Origin: Styela clava
Taxonomy: Eukaryota > Chordata > Ascidiacea > Stolidobranchia > Styelidae
Assembly (NCBI RefSeq): GCF_964204865.1
Contig: NC_135263.1
Location: 19,451,426-19,515,425, forward strand
Direction: 5' to 3'
DNA length: 64,000 bases
A model generated the notes under the pieces. That model worked only from the letters and a program-made list of their open reading frames with translations. It made no database searches and had not been told where the DNA came from. Shown piece by piece: positions 35,601 through 46,674 of the stretch. A program made the translations under genes and the position numbers. Position 1 is the stretch's first letter. Each line of letters starts with the position of its first letter.

Positions 35601-38080
35601 TTACGCATTTCTGCCATGCTTGCTTGAAACACACGAATAAGAAATAGGAATTTTACAGGTTCGGCAAACTCCTATTTGTATCACCTAAAAGTCTTCTTCA
35701 TTCGATAAAAAAATTGTATTTTATATAAGTGAATTTTACAAAAAAAAGTTTTTCTCAAAGTAAGATCACGCACAGACTCGGTAAGGGAGACTTATCCATA
35801 AACAATATTTCGGGAAACCACTGAGAATACATAATTAATGGTTGTGCATTACGCGCAAGCAAATGCCGATTGACACAAGACTAACGCAATTCAAGTCATA
35901 CAATCAGAATTGTTCCAATTTAACCTTGTCAATAACCTTGTAATCAAATTGTCAGTACTTTAAACGCGATATATGCTCAATCACGGTCACCTCCAGAATT
36001 TTTAAAAATGGGTGTTTAAGTCCGAAGAAGTTTACGAAATTCGCCAAAACTACTGTTCTGTCCCATTCATTGAATTGTGTTTTATAGGATACTTTTAGTC
36101 TCGCCACTACCACAAGTTTCTTTACCGTCTCCTATGAATATGAATATTTCTTCTTCTTTTTAACTACGTGACCAAGTATAATATAATTTATATAAAATAT
36201 CGTACATTTCGGATCATACTCCGGCAGTCTGAATTCTCCGGCAGATGATATAAATCTTGACCAATCTTTTTTTGAAGAACTGAACAAAGTAAAACGAATT
36301 TGCGCATAAAATTAAATCAAATTTTGATCGTCATCACCAACAGTAATCCTTCGTATTCAAGCCTTTAAATAAAATTTCCTATGTTTGGCTCGTATTCGGA
36401 AATCCAACATGATTTTTCAAACCTTTGGAAAAGCATTGTTTCTCAACACGTTGGTAAATCACGTGTCCAGAAAATTCGCGCGTCACTACATACCCTCTAG
36501 CTGAGTCTGGTCAGTGGCGAATCTGGGGTATGGCAGCCATGGCTCATGCTATGGGCGCCGTTTGGATAGGGGCGCAAAATGGCGAAATGTTTCAATCGTG
36601 AAATGTCTCAATTAATTTCTCAATAAATCCCAATTCAACAACATTAGCTAAAAATTGTCAGTCAATGATCAAGGGGGCGCATTTTTAAACTTTGGCCATG
36701 GGCGCCATGTTTATACGTAGATACGCCACTGGCTCTAGGTATTGTCTACATATAGTTATAGTATATACCTATCATATATCACACCCATATTGATATTTAG
36801 CTCATAATGCAAAATGAATATAACCCTTTTACCTGAGCATGAATTGGTTCTTCTCGGGAGATGTATGCGTGACACCAGACGGGTAATCTGGGATAACTTT
36901 TTGCAGTGATCGCCCGGTTTCTGTGATTCTCTGTAACGAAAAATCAGACAAATTGAATGACTTTTAATTCAAAACACTGTTATTCAGTAACCAATAACTA
37001 CAGCATGGTGAAAATAATAATAATATATTCAAAATGACAATGACTCATGAACAAATTCGAGTTATTTATTTTTTATCGAACACGTCGTGGAAAGTAACGT
37101 TAATTTGTGTTTTCTTCAATTAAAAAGATAAATTATTTTGAACAAGGAAAATGTCTTCTAAAATACGTACCGTTCCAGAAAGAGGCTTGTTAGAGTTCTG
37201 AAAATAGCTGGTGTTTGAATCGCTGAAATTTCCTGTAGAAAAACGGTTACCCAATTTTCTAAGTTATACCTATATATATATATATATTTATATAGCTTTT
37301 ATATGCTTGTGTGTTGTCGCATACATGTTTGAATTGTAAATATATTACATTTTCCATATATAGACACTATACACGTAACACATTGTTTATGGTTGATGAA
37401 GTACTGAAACATGTTCGCTTGTAACAACAATAGCTCAGTGTCAAATATCCTGATAGTTTACATATACATAGTCCAATTAGCTCATGTTGAAATACCTATA
37501 TGTTTTAAAATACCGCTCGGCCTTTGTTCGTATTTGCTGATACAAAAACAACTGTGGCCTTTTAATACAAAGTCGAGTTTTATTTATTTGTATCATAGAT
37601 TGGTTGTAAAGTAAGACTCGAAAATTGCAAAATAGACTACTCACTGGGCCCACACGAAGTTGTCGTTCTACAATGCTCGTCAGATAATTTGTGTGTAGCC
37701 GTATCCATGTCCATGCGACGCAAACTTGGTAGTCTTGGGTGATATATCCCCTCCTGAGTCAAAGAAATTGGGTTGGATTGTTCAATAAAGAACCATACAC
37801 ATGTTGCAACAAGCAGAGAAGTTATCTGAAACGCCTTTGAATGAATGCAAAGTTGTGCCTCATTGCGTAGATTTAACCTGTTGTATTTTACATATTTCAG
37901 GCAGCGAGAAAAGAATTTTTGACTGACGCTTAATCTAATGAACTGATACTGTTACATATAAATATGCAGAAAATTAGTTACCTTTACAGCAGCCAACATA
38001 ACTCTTCTGAATGGCGGGTAGTTATAGTCTGTGTGATACTGGAGGTGCGCATTTGGATGATCTTGCGTCGACGAATCCAT
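32699..38080 (-). CDS. 205-residue protein, eight exons; TEPP/SPMIP8-like (tentative)
   Basis: Minus-strand exons in order are 38080-37982, 37825-37645, 37232-37171, 36930-36833, 35528-35480, 34327-34263, 33684-33652 and 32729-32699. Every junction has GT/AG and the phases (0, 1, 0, 2, 0, 2, 2) join to one frame of 206 codons ending in TAG. The first exon starts MDSSTQDHPN. Residues about 27-48 form one hydrophobic segment. Exon 2 contains YHPRLPSLRRMDMDTATHKL followed by SDEHCRT. Exons 4-6 give VIPDYPSGVTHTSPEK, SGYAVRYLKPQVTQSWK and YTLVQEPKLDQYAQRP. The end is FPQYSRNIAVEAWR. These blocks resemble, from memory, TEPP/SPMIP8, a sperm microtubule inner protein; I could not check that. The exact acceptor of exon 7 is ambiguous by 3-6 bases because of a CAG repeat. 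Intron 7 hosts a MITE (33055-33370) and intron 4 another (36512-36731). Confidence 0.78.
33055..33370. mobile_element. hAT-like MITE, CAGGGCTACTCAACT family
   Basis: The ends CAGGGCTACTCAACT and AGTTGAGTAGCCCTG are perfect 15-bp inverted repeats. The flanks ccctagat and tcttagat match at six of eight. It lies in intron 7 of the minus-strand gene. Confidence 0.85.
34600..34711. mobile_element. snapback MITE, 46-bp arms
   Basis: The left arm contains ccaagatggcgcacaacctg and the right arm its complement caggttgtgcgccatcttgg. The outer parts, ggacctccagaagtatgtg and atgcttcgggagcgactc, are diverged partners. The short loop carries agtatgtgtaccgggtt. Related copies are at 56206-56275 and 62477-62587. 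Confidence 0.8.
36512..36731. mobile_element. 220-bp hAT MITE with CAGTGGCG ends
   Basis: The ends CAGTGGCGAATCT and AGATACGCCACTG pair at 12 of 13. Inner phrases gccatgg and gggcgcc also repeat in inverted form. The first eight bases match the hAT transposon at 9261-12266. No clean target duplication was found. Confidence 0.75.
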
Positions 38081-38779
38081 TTCAAGTTCTTATTTAGATT
38101 AATTTCAGATACCCACTGGCTGCGTTTTCCTTACCAGTAGCCAGAAAAAATCCGCTACCTTTTTCACATCAGCTCGGAAAAGCAATAGCGCTTCAATGTG
38201 TATTTGCGTAAGCCGTAAGGGCACTAGCTGAAGTGTCTATTGTTTTATTGTATTATTATGAAATAAAGGGTCATTTCATGTCTGATCGTTGCCAAGGATA
38301 CAGTCGAGGATCGTGTTTGCGAGCGCTCTGGCGCGTGTCGTGCGGCTTTACAATGTTTGCCTGCCATTCAAGAAGGCGGTGCTAGTGTCATCGTATTTAC
38401 AGATTAGACTGAGGTCTTGGTCTTGAAACACCAAGGCATGGCCTCCCCTAGCCGTTACAACGCAAATGTTTCATATTATATTATGACGTTTTATAACATT
38501 TACAACGCCACTAGTGCATTTCCCCCAGAACTGAACGAGTTGAGAATACAATGAAGTTACACAATTTTACCTTCTATAACATTCGACTCTGGCAGATATT
38601 GCCGGTAAAATAAGCACCTTCACAGAATAGGTTATCATAATACTGGCGTTTTTTGCATTATTTCAGTTTTCATGTCCCAGTCACCATCATAAACGTCCGC
38701 TCGACCTTTTCTACGGAGATTCATCTTCTCATTGGGTGATCGAATTATAGAAAACGAAACGGAGGCAGTCCATTGCTTT

Positions 38780-38781
<2 letters not shown>

Positions 38782-38827
<46 letters not shown>
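38782..38827. repeat. (TA)n microsatellite
   Basis: An uninterrupted run of about 22-23 AT dinucleotides. It lies between the minus-strand gene and the nested transposon. Confidence 0.95.
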
Positions 38828-38829
<2 letters not shown>

Positions 38830-39130
38830 GTACATGTATTAGGTTTGTGTCAGGTGCATACACTTATGGGGTTTTTAACTACAGCGAATGCACTGTTTGC
38901 CCAAATCATTGACTGTGCAGAATAGGGTTGCCAATTATGAAAATTCTCAATAAAGGACATAGATTACCATCATCATTTATTTTGTAACTCGCAGGAAAGA
39001 ACAATATATAACAATGAAATACAAATTATATACAAGCTAAAAAGATATATTAAAAAATCTTCATTTGTTTTTCATTTAATGTTTATTTAACATTGACCCA
39101 ATCAAGCTGCATTCTGTGAACAGTTTAGTG

Positions 39131-40110
39131 CAGGGGTCACCAACGCGTTGCCCGCGGGCACCAAGTCTCTCGTGAAGACCATATGAGTCGCCCGCAGGTC
39201 TGTTCCAAACTAAGCTTAATAACGGCGCTTATGAGTAAGCTACATCAATTAAATTTTGTCCTGCTATTCTTCTATAAATCACACTTATATGGGAATCGGG
39301 AGTGGCACTATATTAATTATTGTAGCCATCAACCCGATTTTTATTTGACCTCAGTAATGTGACGGGTCAATTAACACTCTTCCAATTATGACATCACACT
39401 GATATCACTTACGACGAACCCGTGACTTTTCTTGTCCGTTGGTTTGTGGAACAGCAGGCAGAAAAACGATGAAAAACCTACCATTTTCACGATGGATGGT
39501 GGTGGATATATTTTTACCACCATGAAAACAGCCTGCGCGTGTCTCATTTGTGGGGCAATTGTAACGACGGCAAAGCGAAAAGATATTTCACGGCTTGTTA
39601 CGCAATCTACCGCGCAAACTACACTGGTCAGCGCAGTACGGGCAGAAAAAGCTCGCGATTTAAATCATACAGCAATTCTATTTTACGAGACCATTGTTTC
39701 GTTCAACCTATCTTTGTGAATCAACATTTTTGACATAAACTCAGGATAGGATGGGATTTACATATTTATCCCGGGGGAGAAGATAGCCGATAAGGCGGCT
39801 TAACCATATGGCGAACCAAGGCCTCTTGTCCGGTTACCATTTCATATCGGATATGGGATTAGTTAGTTATTTGTTTTCGTAAGCATAGACTTGACGGCGA
39901 AGGAAGCCATCCCAACGGCGGCAAGGGTCCAGCAATCCTCTCGCACATAACTATCCTCGCATGGGATTTTAATCTACGAACCTAACGCTTAGCACACTGA
40001 CGATGGCCACACAGTCGCGACTTTTCAGAAGTGTACATTGAATTGGTAGGCCGCGGCTTAATCTGTACCCAGAAAGTAGCCCTCGGCCTCAAAAAGGTTG
40101 GTGACCCCTG
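39131..40110 (+). mobile_element. nested hAT derivative with a remnant zinc-finger coding region
   Basis: The perfect inverted repeats are CAGGGGTCACCAAC and GTTGGTGACCCCTG. The perfect direct repeat gtttagtg flanks it (39123-39130 and 40111-40118). The interior at about 39450-39650 on the plus strand encodes a degraded BED-like finger (CLICG, later RHY-like residues in a second frame) typical of the N-terminus of hAT transposases of the GTF2IRD2/ZBED type. One frame change is seen and the catalytic part is missing. A SINE copy sits inside it. Confidence 0.85.
39743..40012 (-). mobile_element. SINE-like repeat, longest copy
   Basis: On the minus strand it starts with gtgtgctaagcgttaggttc, which carries a GGTTCG phrase like a tRNA B-box, then atgcgaggatag and cgccgttgggatggctt. 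It ends with cccccgggataaatatg. Other copies lack this presumed head. The tRNA origin is tentative. Confidence 0.6.
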
Positions 40111-40715
40111 GTTTAGTGCTTTGAATCGTGTCAAATTTTTTTTGAATGAGTGCAAATTCATCAAATAGGTCAAACATATTCAAATTAAGTTTGTTTTTTA
40201 GCTTCAAACGCTCTACAATTTTTACAAGTGTCTGATATTTTGGAGAAAGATTATCCAAAAGAGATAATTTTCCAATTGTTAAATTTTCATCAAAGTCAAA
40301 TCTTTTTTTCCAAATACGTTATCGCAGAGTTGAGAAATAATCTAAAATCTTAGATACCAATTATACGTAGAATTTTCAGTTATTGAACTAGAATTCACTC
40401 AAATCTTTCAGTGTTGCCACTTGCCATCTTCGTAAAATTAATGTAAAACATTTGAAATTGTTAATAAAATTGGTATTTCTTGGCTATTGGCTATTTGTGC
40501 CGTACCAAATTAAAAAGAATAATTAAAAGCTTGCAAATACATGAACGGAGGCGATTTAAGAACGAAACAATATCAAACACAGTACTATAACTATCGGGCA
40601 AAACGACGTTGGAAAAAATAAAGGACAATTATCATCTTAAAAAGGACAAGGACAAAAATCTCAAATAAAGGATTGTCCTTTGAAATAAAGAACGGTTGGC
40701 AACCCTAGTGCAGAA

Positions 40716-41715
40716 GTGCATTCTAATAGATATTGTAAAACAACTTAGAATGAACTTCACATCGGATCATTCACCACCGGCTTTTTTATTCACTGATACT
40801 TGCCTTTTTATTTGTCGGCTACCTAGCTTTTTAGTCACTGATAACTTTAATTAGGTCTGGCGAGCTGGGTTGAAATCACGAGTCCATGGAGCCGGGACAC
40901 AGTTTGAATACCTGTGTCTGGAGCTAAGGGCAATCGTGATTTCAAACAGGAAATATCTGAATTCCCTCCGACATAGTATTTCAATCAAGGATTTATATAT
41001 ATATATTATTTCAACCATCGTCAACATATATATAACAAAGAGGGCCCGTGCCCCTTTCATGACCCATCATTAATATCGAGATAGAAGTAAGTAATGGGGA
41101 TTCATGAATAAAAATAAATTTAAAATAGTTTTATTTGGAAAAAATAAAAGCAGGTTATCATGGACCTAACGCCGTTTATGCCTTGACATACTGCTTCAAA
41201 TATATATATTTTTTAATATATATATGTTTTTACAAAACACGAAACCCAATTGCCCGACTTAAACCGACAATGCAATATCACTTTAAATAGCTGATCACGC
41301 CTGCTGATTTGATTTTAAGAATTCGAGCATAGCAAACTAGATTGACTCTATGTAAACTCGAAATACCACAAGTTCTCAAAAATATTATTAAATCAAAATT
41401 ATTTTTCCGTTACAACCTATCTGTAGGGCTTAGGCGACTCTAGATTAACACTCTTTAGTTGATGAATTTAAACAGCCTAGTTCAAAATAATATCTACGCA
41501 TACATAAATGTAAAGATGAAAAATAAATAAATATTTCAAAGTCAGATGTTTGACGAGGACCTAAGTCGAAACCTCTCCAGGAAATATGGTTTAGTTAGTA
41601 GGTGATTCGCACGAGATAAAGACAAACAATAAAGAAATTATGACGTCAGAATGCAACAAAACTTTTCTAAAAGTTCTTTCTTTTCATTATAAAAAAAACG
41701 ACTCGAACCTGCAAT
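40716..41715. other. intergenic region upstream of the CFAP90-like gene
   Basis: It holds a short inverted pair (gaaatcacgag and atcgtgatttc) near 40870-40945 and several short AT repeats. The promoter of the next gene should lie near its right end; no clear promoter element is visible. Confidence 0.4.
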
Positions 41716-42662
41716 ATGTCCGCAAGCGACTTGTCACGGGATCAAGCCGGATTTACCCCCGAGCAGAAAAAATTACAATGGTGTGAATACGTGAGGCGAG
41801 AGAAACATATAGCTGATAAGGCTTACGATTCTTGGGGAAAAGCTTACGGTAAGTGAAGCATACTGAATCTGCAAATTTGACAATATTGACTGAATTATTT
41901 GGTTGTAAGGTAATTTGAAAGAAAAATAATTTTCAGGTACCTGGTTAACAGAAGAGCAGATCAAGCAAAATCTTTCATATTTTAACAATAGCAAAGATCA
42001 TAAAGAATATTCAGAATATGAACGATTGTTTCACCTGAAAAGGGGATACGAAGAAAAATTGCATCGAGACGATCGAGCTAATAGGATTGGTCTAAATGTT
42101 CACGATGAGGTGAAGAGAATAATTATGCTTTATGCCAAGAAATGTTGAATTTTGTATGGTGGATGAAACAAGTTGTCCTAATCTAAAGCAACAAGTCTGT
42201 TTGAATTATTCACATAACTTTAAAACTAGGACACAGTTCAAACCCATATCTAACAATGTGATGGTATTTCCCAGAGGGGAAAAAAATCCAATAATCGAAT
42301 AGTCGAATGACAAACTTGTGGCATACAATTAAGATGTGTTCAAGATTTAGTCTGAAATAAATTATTCTTAAATGCTACATGTACAGAATAAAACTAGTTA
42401 ATTATATCCCTGGGTGATAGACAACTAGTGAGGAAAGTTAAATCTTACTTTTGTACCATGTAGTATGGCATATGAACTTCAGGCATTTTTTCAAACTTAG
42501 GAAAGGAAAAAGGCGGTTCCTATTCTATCTTCATCAGTTTACGGCATTCGTCCAAAGCTAGAAGAACAGGCCAGACAGCATGTGATAATTGAAAGCGTCA
42601 ACAAAGGATTTTATCGATCACGAGGGACAAATATTCCCAGTAGTTCAACGCCAGGATCCTAA
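41716..42662 (+). CDS. CFAP90: CFAP90 (C5orf49)-like cilia- and flagella-associated protein
   Basis: Members of this family are small microtubule inner proteins of ciliary doublets. Coding exons are 41716-41848, 41937-42109 and 42501-42662. Joined by GT/AG introns in phases 1 and 0, they give 155 residues, close to the vertebrate length. Recognisable blocks are SYFNNSKDH, YEEKLHRDDRANRIGLNVHD across exon 2, and, in exon 3, VPILSSSVYGIRP and NKGFYRSRG, in the order expected for the family. The N-terminal 45 residues are charged and less conserved. AATAAA follows at 42781-42786, about 120 bases after the stop. I name it from memory of the family; the gene model itself is firm. Confidence 0.85.
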
Positions 42663-43040
42663 CATTCCATGCTTTATGTACCGTATTTAACTTAAATTTT
42701 AGTGTTAAATCAATGTGTTTCATAATACAGTATTTGTTAAATTTATATTGTTACTTACTTTGACATATTTACAGCCATAAAATAAATTTGTGTTGAGTAA
42801 CCACTTCGAAAAGCACCAGGATTTTCTGGGAATGAATATCATATCGCCAGTGCCGTACACGCATCCATGACGCATTGGTTTTAATTGAACGGTTAAAATT
42901 TGGTGCCTTGGTGAACTTGAATTCCCGAAATCGCACTTGTCAAACAACAAATTAGACAATGTCAAAAGGCGGCAATTTCCCAACATTATCAATACTTTTT
43001 CGACAGATACTTGACAGTGTAGTGTCAGAACTACGTAAAA

Positions 43041-43480
43041 CAGTGGTCAGCAAACCCTATGTACATGCGGGCCAAATATACACATTTCCGGTAGTGTGCG
43101 GGCCGCATCAATCTCCGCCTACAAACAATCGCCACATTTACCTTCAAATTATGGCGCACTCGCACATTCTATGGCTGTGTTAAAAAACTTGCCACAATGA
43201 GACGTGCTGTATGTGGTCTTTTTAATATATTATCAAACACAGCATTGTTTTTATTTTCTCATTATCAATGGGATCTGTGTCATATCAACTTCGTTCCCCC
43301 CGATACTTCTCCAAATGACGATCTGACAATCGATTGCGAAGTTTATTCTTAGTGTAATACTATAAAGCGGCTCACAGCAATATGTGCTTCCGTGCACATT
43401 ACACGTATTTCTCTGTCGCACAGACGGTTATTTAAGGGCCGCAAAAAAATAGCTCGCGGGCCGCAGTTTGCCACCCCTAG
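43041..43480. mobile_element. hAT-like MITE, CAGTGGTCAGCAAAC family
   Basis: The left end CAGTGGTCAGCAAACC faces the right end GCAGTTTGCCACCCCTAG, imperfect inverted repeats. gcgggcc phrases lie inside both ends. No clean target duplication was found. Confidence 0.65.
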
Positions 43481-43988
43481 ATTTTATACACCACATCAAG
43501 ACTGTAAATCATACCGATTTGTATCACAAGTCGATCACATTATGGAGTTCTTTATCTTTCAAATAAATAATGTCTTAATTACATCGGAATTTGTATTTTA
43601 TATAAAAATATACAATAGCGATCCTACATAAGCACGCCAGCGACCAGCCAAGTTCTGCCATTCACGTTGTAATAATGGTCCGTGTTAATAATGGAAGACC
43701 CCTTAGACGCCTCTCACGTGCGACCTTTATATTGGACAGGTCTTTCTGAAACGATGGTATAAAAACGCCTCCTAAAGCGCAGTAAATTATTAAGTTTTTA
43801 TTAAATACTATTCACAGTCAAAGATTGCCGCTGTAGAACGCCAAGCAACGTTTTAATTTTGACCTGGACGCTTATTCTGTTACGTACCTTTGTTACCATG
43901 TCATAGACAAAGACATACTCATAGACAAAGCTGCAAACGGCCACCAACTAAGACGAACAATATTTATTTTTTTGTCTAGGGTTTAGGG

Positions 43989-44553
43989 CAGGGTCGTCCA
44001 ACCCGTCGTAGGTTTCCGAGTGGCCCGCGCGGTATTATTCGAATCCCAATGTCTTTTACAAATCTAGGCCATTTTTGAAACCTCTAATCAAAAAATTATT
44101 TCATTTAGGTCCCATTGTGTTATTCCCGTTATTGCTGGAGAGAGATGTTTGAATTTATTTTTATCGTGTGCCATGTATTTTAATCTGTTTTTCTGTCCTT
44201 TTTCTTTGAAGCTAGAAGAGGCGGTTTTTATGACCTCAATATTTGACAGCACATAGGCTACTTGTACGAGCAAGTTTTTTTCGCTGATGAACCAATTCAA
44301 ATCCCCTGTGAGATCACTAATTTCTGACAGGCATATGCAAAATTCGCTATGCATTGCTACCTCGTCCATCGCATATTGACAAACTCATTGAATAAAAGCG
44401 GTGTCATACTTGGCATTGAAATATCTATGTTTGATAAAAACTTTTGACTTAACTGTATCTTGAAAACTGAAACATAAAAACCATGTCAAGTGGCCCGCGC
44501 AATCATTCGTAAACTAAATGTGGCCTTTTGGCCAAAAAGGTTGGACAACCATG
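43989..44553. mobile_element. hAT-like MITE, CAGGGTCGTCCAACC family
   Basis: The ends CAGGGTCGTCCAACC and GGTTGGACAACCATG are imperfect inverted repeats. The direct repeat gtttaggg is perfect (43981-43988 and 44554-44561). gtggcccgcgc occurs near both ends. Confidence 0.88.
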
Positions 44554-44574
44554 GTTTAGGGTTTAACCTAAATA

Positions 44575-45193
44575 CAGTGAAATCTTGGTAGTCGACATTC
44601 GGACAATTCTGTAGTCGACAAAACAATTCTAGTCAGAAATGCTGTGGTACTCGAACTAAAATCCGGTGCTCGAACACCCGAGCGCGCCGCCGAGTGTGAT
44701 GATGTCAACCAAACCGCGCGTATCGGCTGTCTCTGGACCATTTAACATTGATCGATGCTCAAATATGTGGACACGAAAGTCAAAAGAAGTAATACGGGTA
44801 TGCAATCTGTCACAATAAACTACCGGGACGGCAATCTTCACGACTATGCGATTCTCACGCGAAAGCGGAACCGCCACGAAGTGCGCGAATTTGATAACGT
44901 CATCACACACAAAAATGAATCCCATAGAGCCCACAAAAATATGCTCAAACGTACAGTAATTGATACAATTTTATTTTTTATTTTTCATCTCTATTATGTA
45001 CACATTTAAATAATTATTGTTGTTTCGGTGCACGTTTCGTTAATATGTTGGTTATTTTGGAATGCGTAAGAACGAATTAAATAATCACCATTGTTCCTCA
45101 TGACAAAAAAGTTTCATTACTCGAACAAATCGATAGCAGAACACTAATCCTAAACGAATTATGTTCGACTACCGAGGTATGTTGGTATCACTG
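44575..45193. mobile_element. pogo/Tigger-like MITE
   Basis: The ends CAGTGAAATCTTGGTAGTCG and CGAGGTATGTTGGTATCACTG are imperfect inverted repeats with gtcgac-type phrases inside. TA precedes the left end. A TA right flank is not clean (ata). The interior shares phrases with 18326-18400. Confidence 0.6.
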
Positions 45194-46674
45194 ATAATTT
45201 AATCTTCTGCACATTCCCACATTGTCTGAAACAGAGGAGAATTATGAGCCTTTGAATTTATTGCAAGCACATTCCATGATATTTCAAAATTAAGTATTGA
45301 GATATTAGCGAAATGCAAGCCCGTAACGGCTCGACAAAGTTCATATTCACCGAGAAATCACGAAACTGAACATGAAACGTAATATGAGGAGGATAAGAAG
45401 ATAAAAGAATGTGATAATAAAGTGATCATATTGCGAGGTAATCCTGATATTGTAGCAAACACCCGATGAATGAATTCAGTGCACCACCATACTATTCAAA
45501 AACATTTGGTAAAATACCCTATAATAGCATTGAAGGCTATTTTATGGCAGCCGTTTGTCGCATTGTAAAATCGCATCGATAAAAATCTTACTTACACGTG
45601 CTTGGCATATGAAGGCATTGTAAAAATTGTCATTCTTTCTTTCAAATTCAAAACATAATACCAGGTAGTATGAGTTCGCAAATATTGCGGATCGATGTTA
45701 CTTGAAGGGTGTTATGTAATCGTCATCGAAGACGGCGACGCTTTATCCGTTAAAACTTACCGCAAGCAGGACTTCAACAAAAAGAAGTCTGTGCTGCTTT
45801 CGGCTGCAATAATTGAAACGTCAACGCTTCCAAAAACGTATAGATGTAGAGAATGAGTGAGCGCCAATACCAGAAAGACCTAGCATAAAAAATGACACTG
45901 GAGCAACTACTTTTTGAGGACAATCAGATAGAATTTGAGTAGGCATATTATTTCGCTTTTCTAGTTATAGTAATTGTAACAAGTTTTAAATATTCGAGCC
46001 TGTGGTAAAAAAAGTGAAAAAGTCCCTAATGGTGATTTAAATTTAATGATTGAAATAAAATGGCCACAGTTTTCTAATTATATAGTAACAGCGACCGAAA
46101 AGTGCATGTTTTGACTTCGTGATATGTACAAACATTTCACAATATCATATACTAACGTTACTAATAATAATTGAACAAATATTTAAACTTCACGCGACGC
46201 AGATACCAGTGAACGCACCAATAACAATAACTGCAGCGTAAAGTGTCGGTTCGAGAATTAGATGGTACAAGTAACTTGTAATGTCAAAATTTGCGCGAGG
46301 TTTTTATCGTTGAAAGAAAATGACCTTTTATTTTGAATATTATTTTTCCACAAAATTAATTAATATTAATTAAATCTACTTGGCGAGAATTTACTTCTGT
46401 TAAAAGAAATCAAAATCGCATTGGAAACTTCATTCAAGATACCGAGCAAAAAACGAATTCGCTCCTCCGATATGTTTCACCTTCTAAATGGGAAATTCCG
46501 TTCAGTAGAAACTAGAAATCCGACAAAGAGTGAGATAGCGGTGTTTAATCAATACGAATGTCAGCTGCAGCTTTTGAATGCCAAAAACACCGGTCACGCC
46601 GTCATACAGCAAATTATACTAGAAGCTAGGAATATCTAATCCAATTGAGGTGGAATTTTTTAGATATTGCAAAA
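45194..46674. other. upstream region of the SLC6 gene
   Basis: No repeat is obvious. An open frame of 72 codons at 46421-46639 lies just upstream of, and out of frame with, the SLC6 start; it may be a leader upstream reading frame or chance. The promoter could not be located. Confidence 0.4.

Larger units (their letters stand above)
38923..40707. mobile_element. hAT-like MITE (GGTTGCCA family) hosting nested insertions
   Basis: The ends TAGGGTTGCCAA and GTTGGCAACCCTA are inverted repeats. The direct repeat gtgcagaa is perfect (38915-38922 and 40708-40715). aaaggaca phrases at both ends place it near the family at 29808-30483. Most of its length is a second element, 39131-40110. Confidence 0.88.

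Noticed and set aside
46421-46639. 72-codon frame as an extra SLC6 exon
   Set aside because: It is out of frame with the SLC6 start and has no donor joining it in phase; at most an upstream open reading frame.
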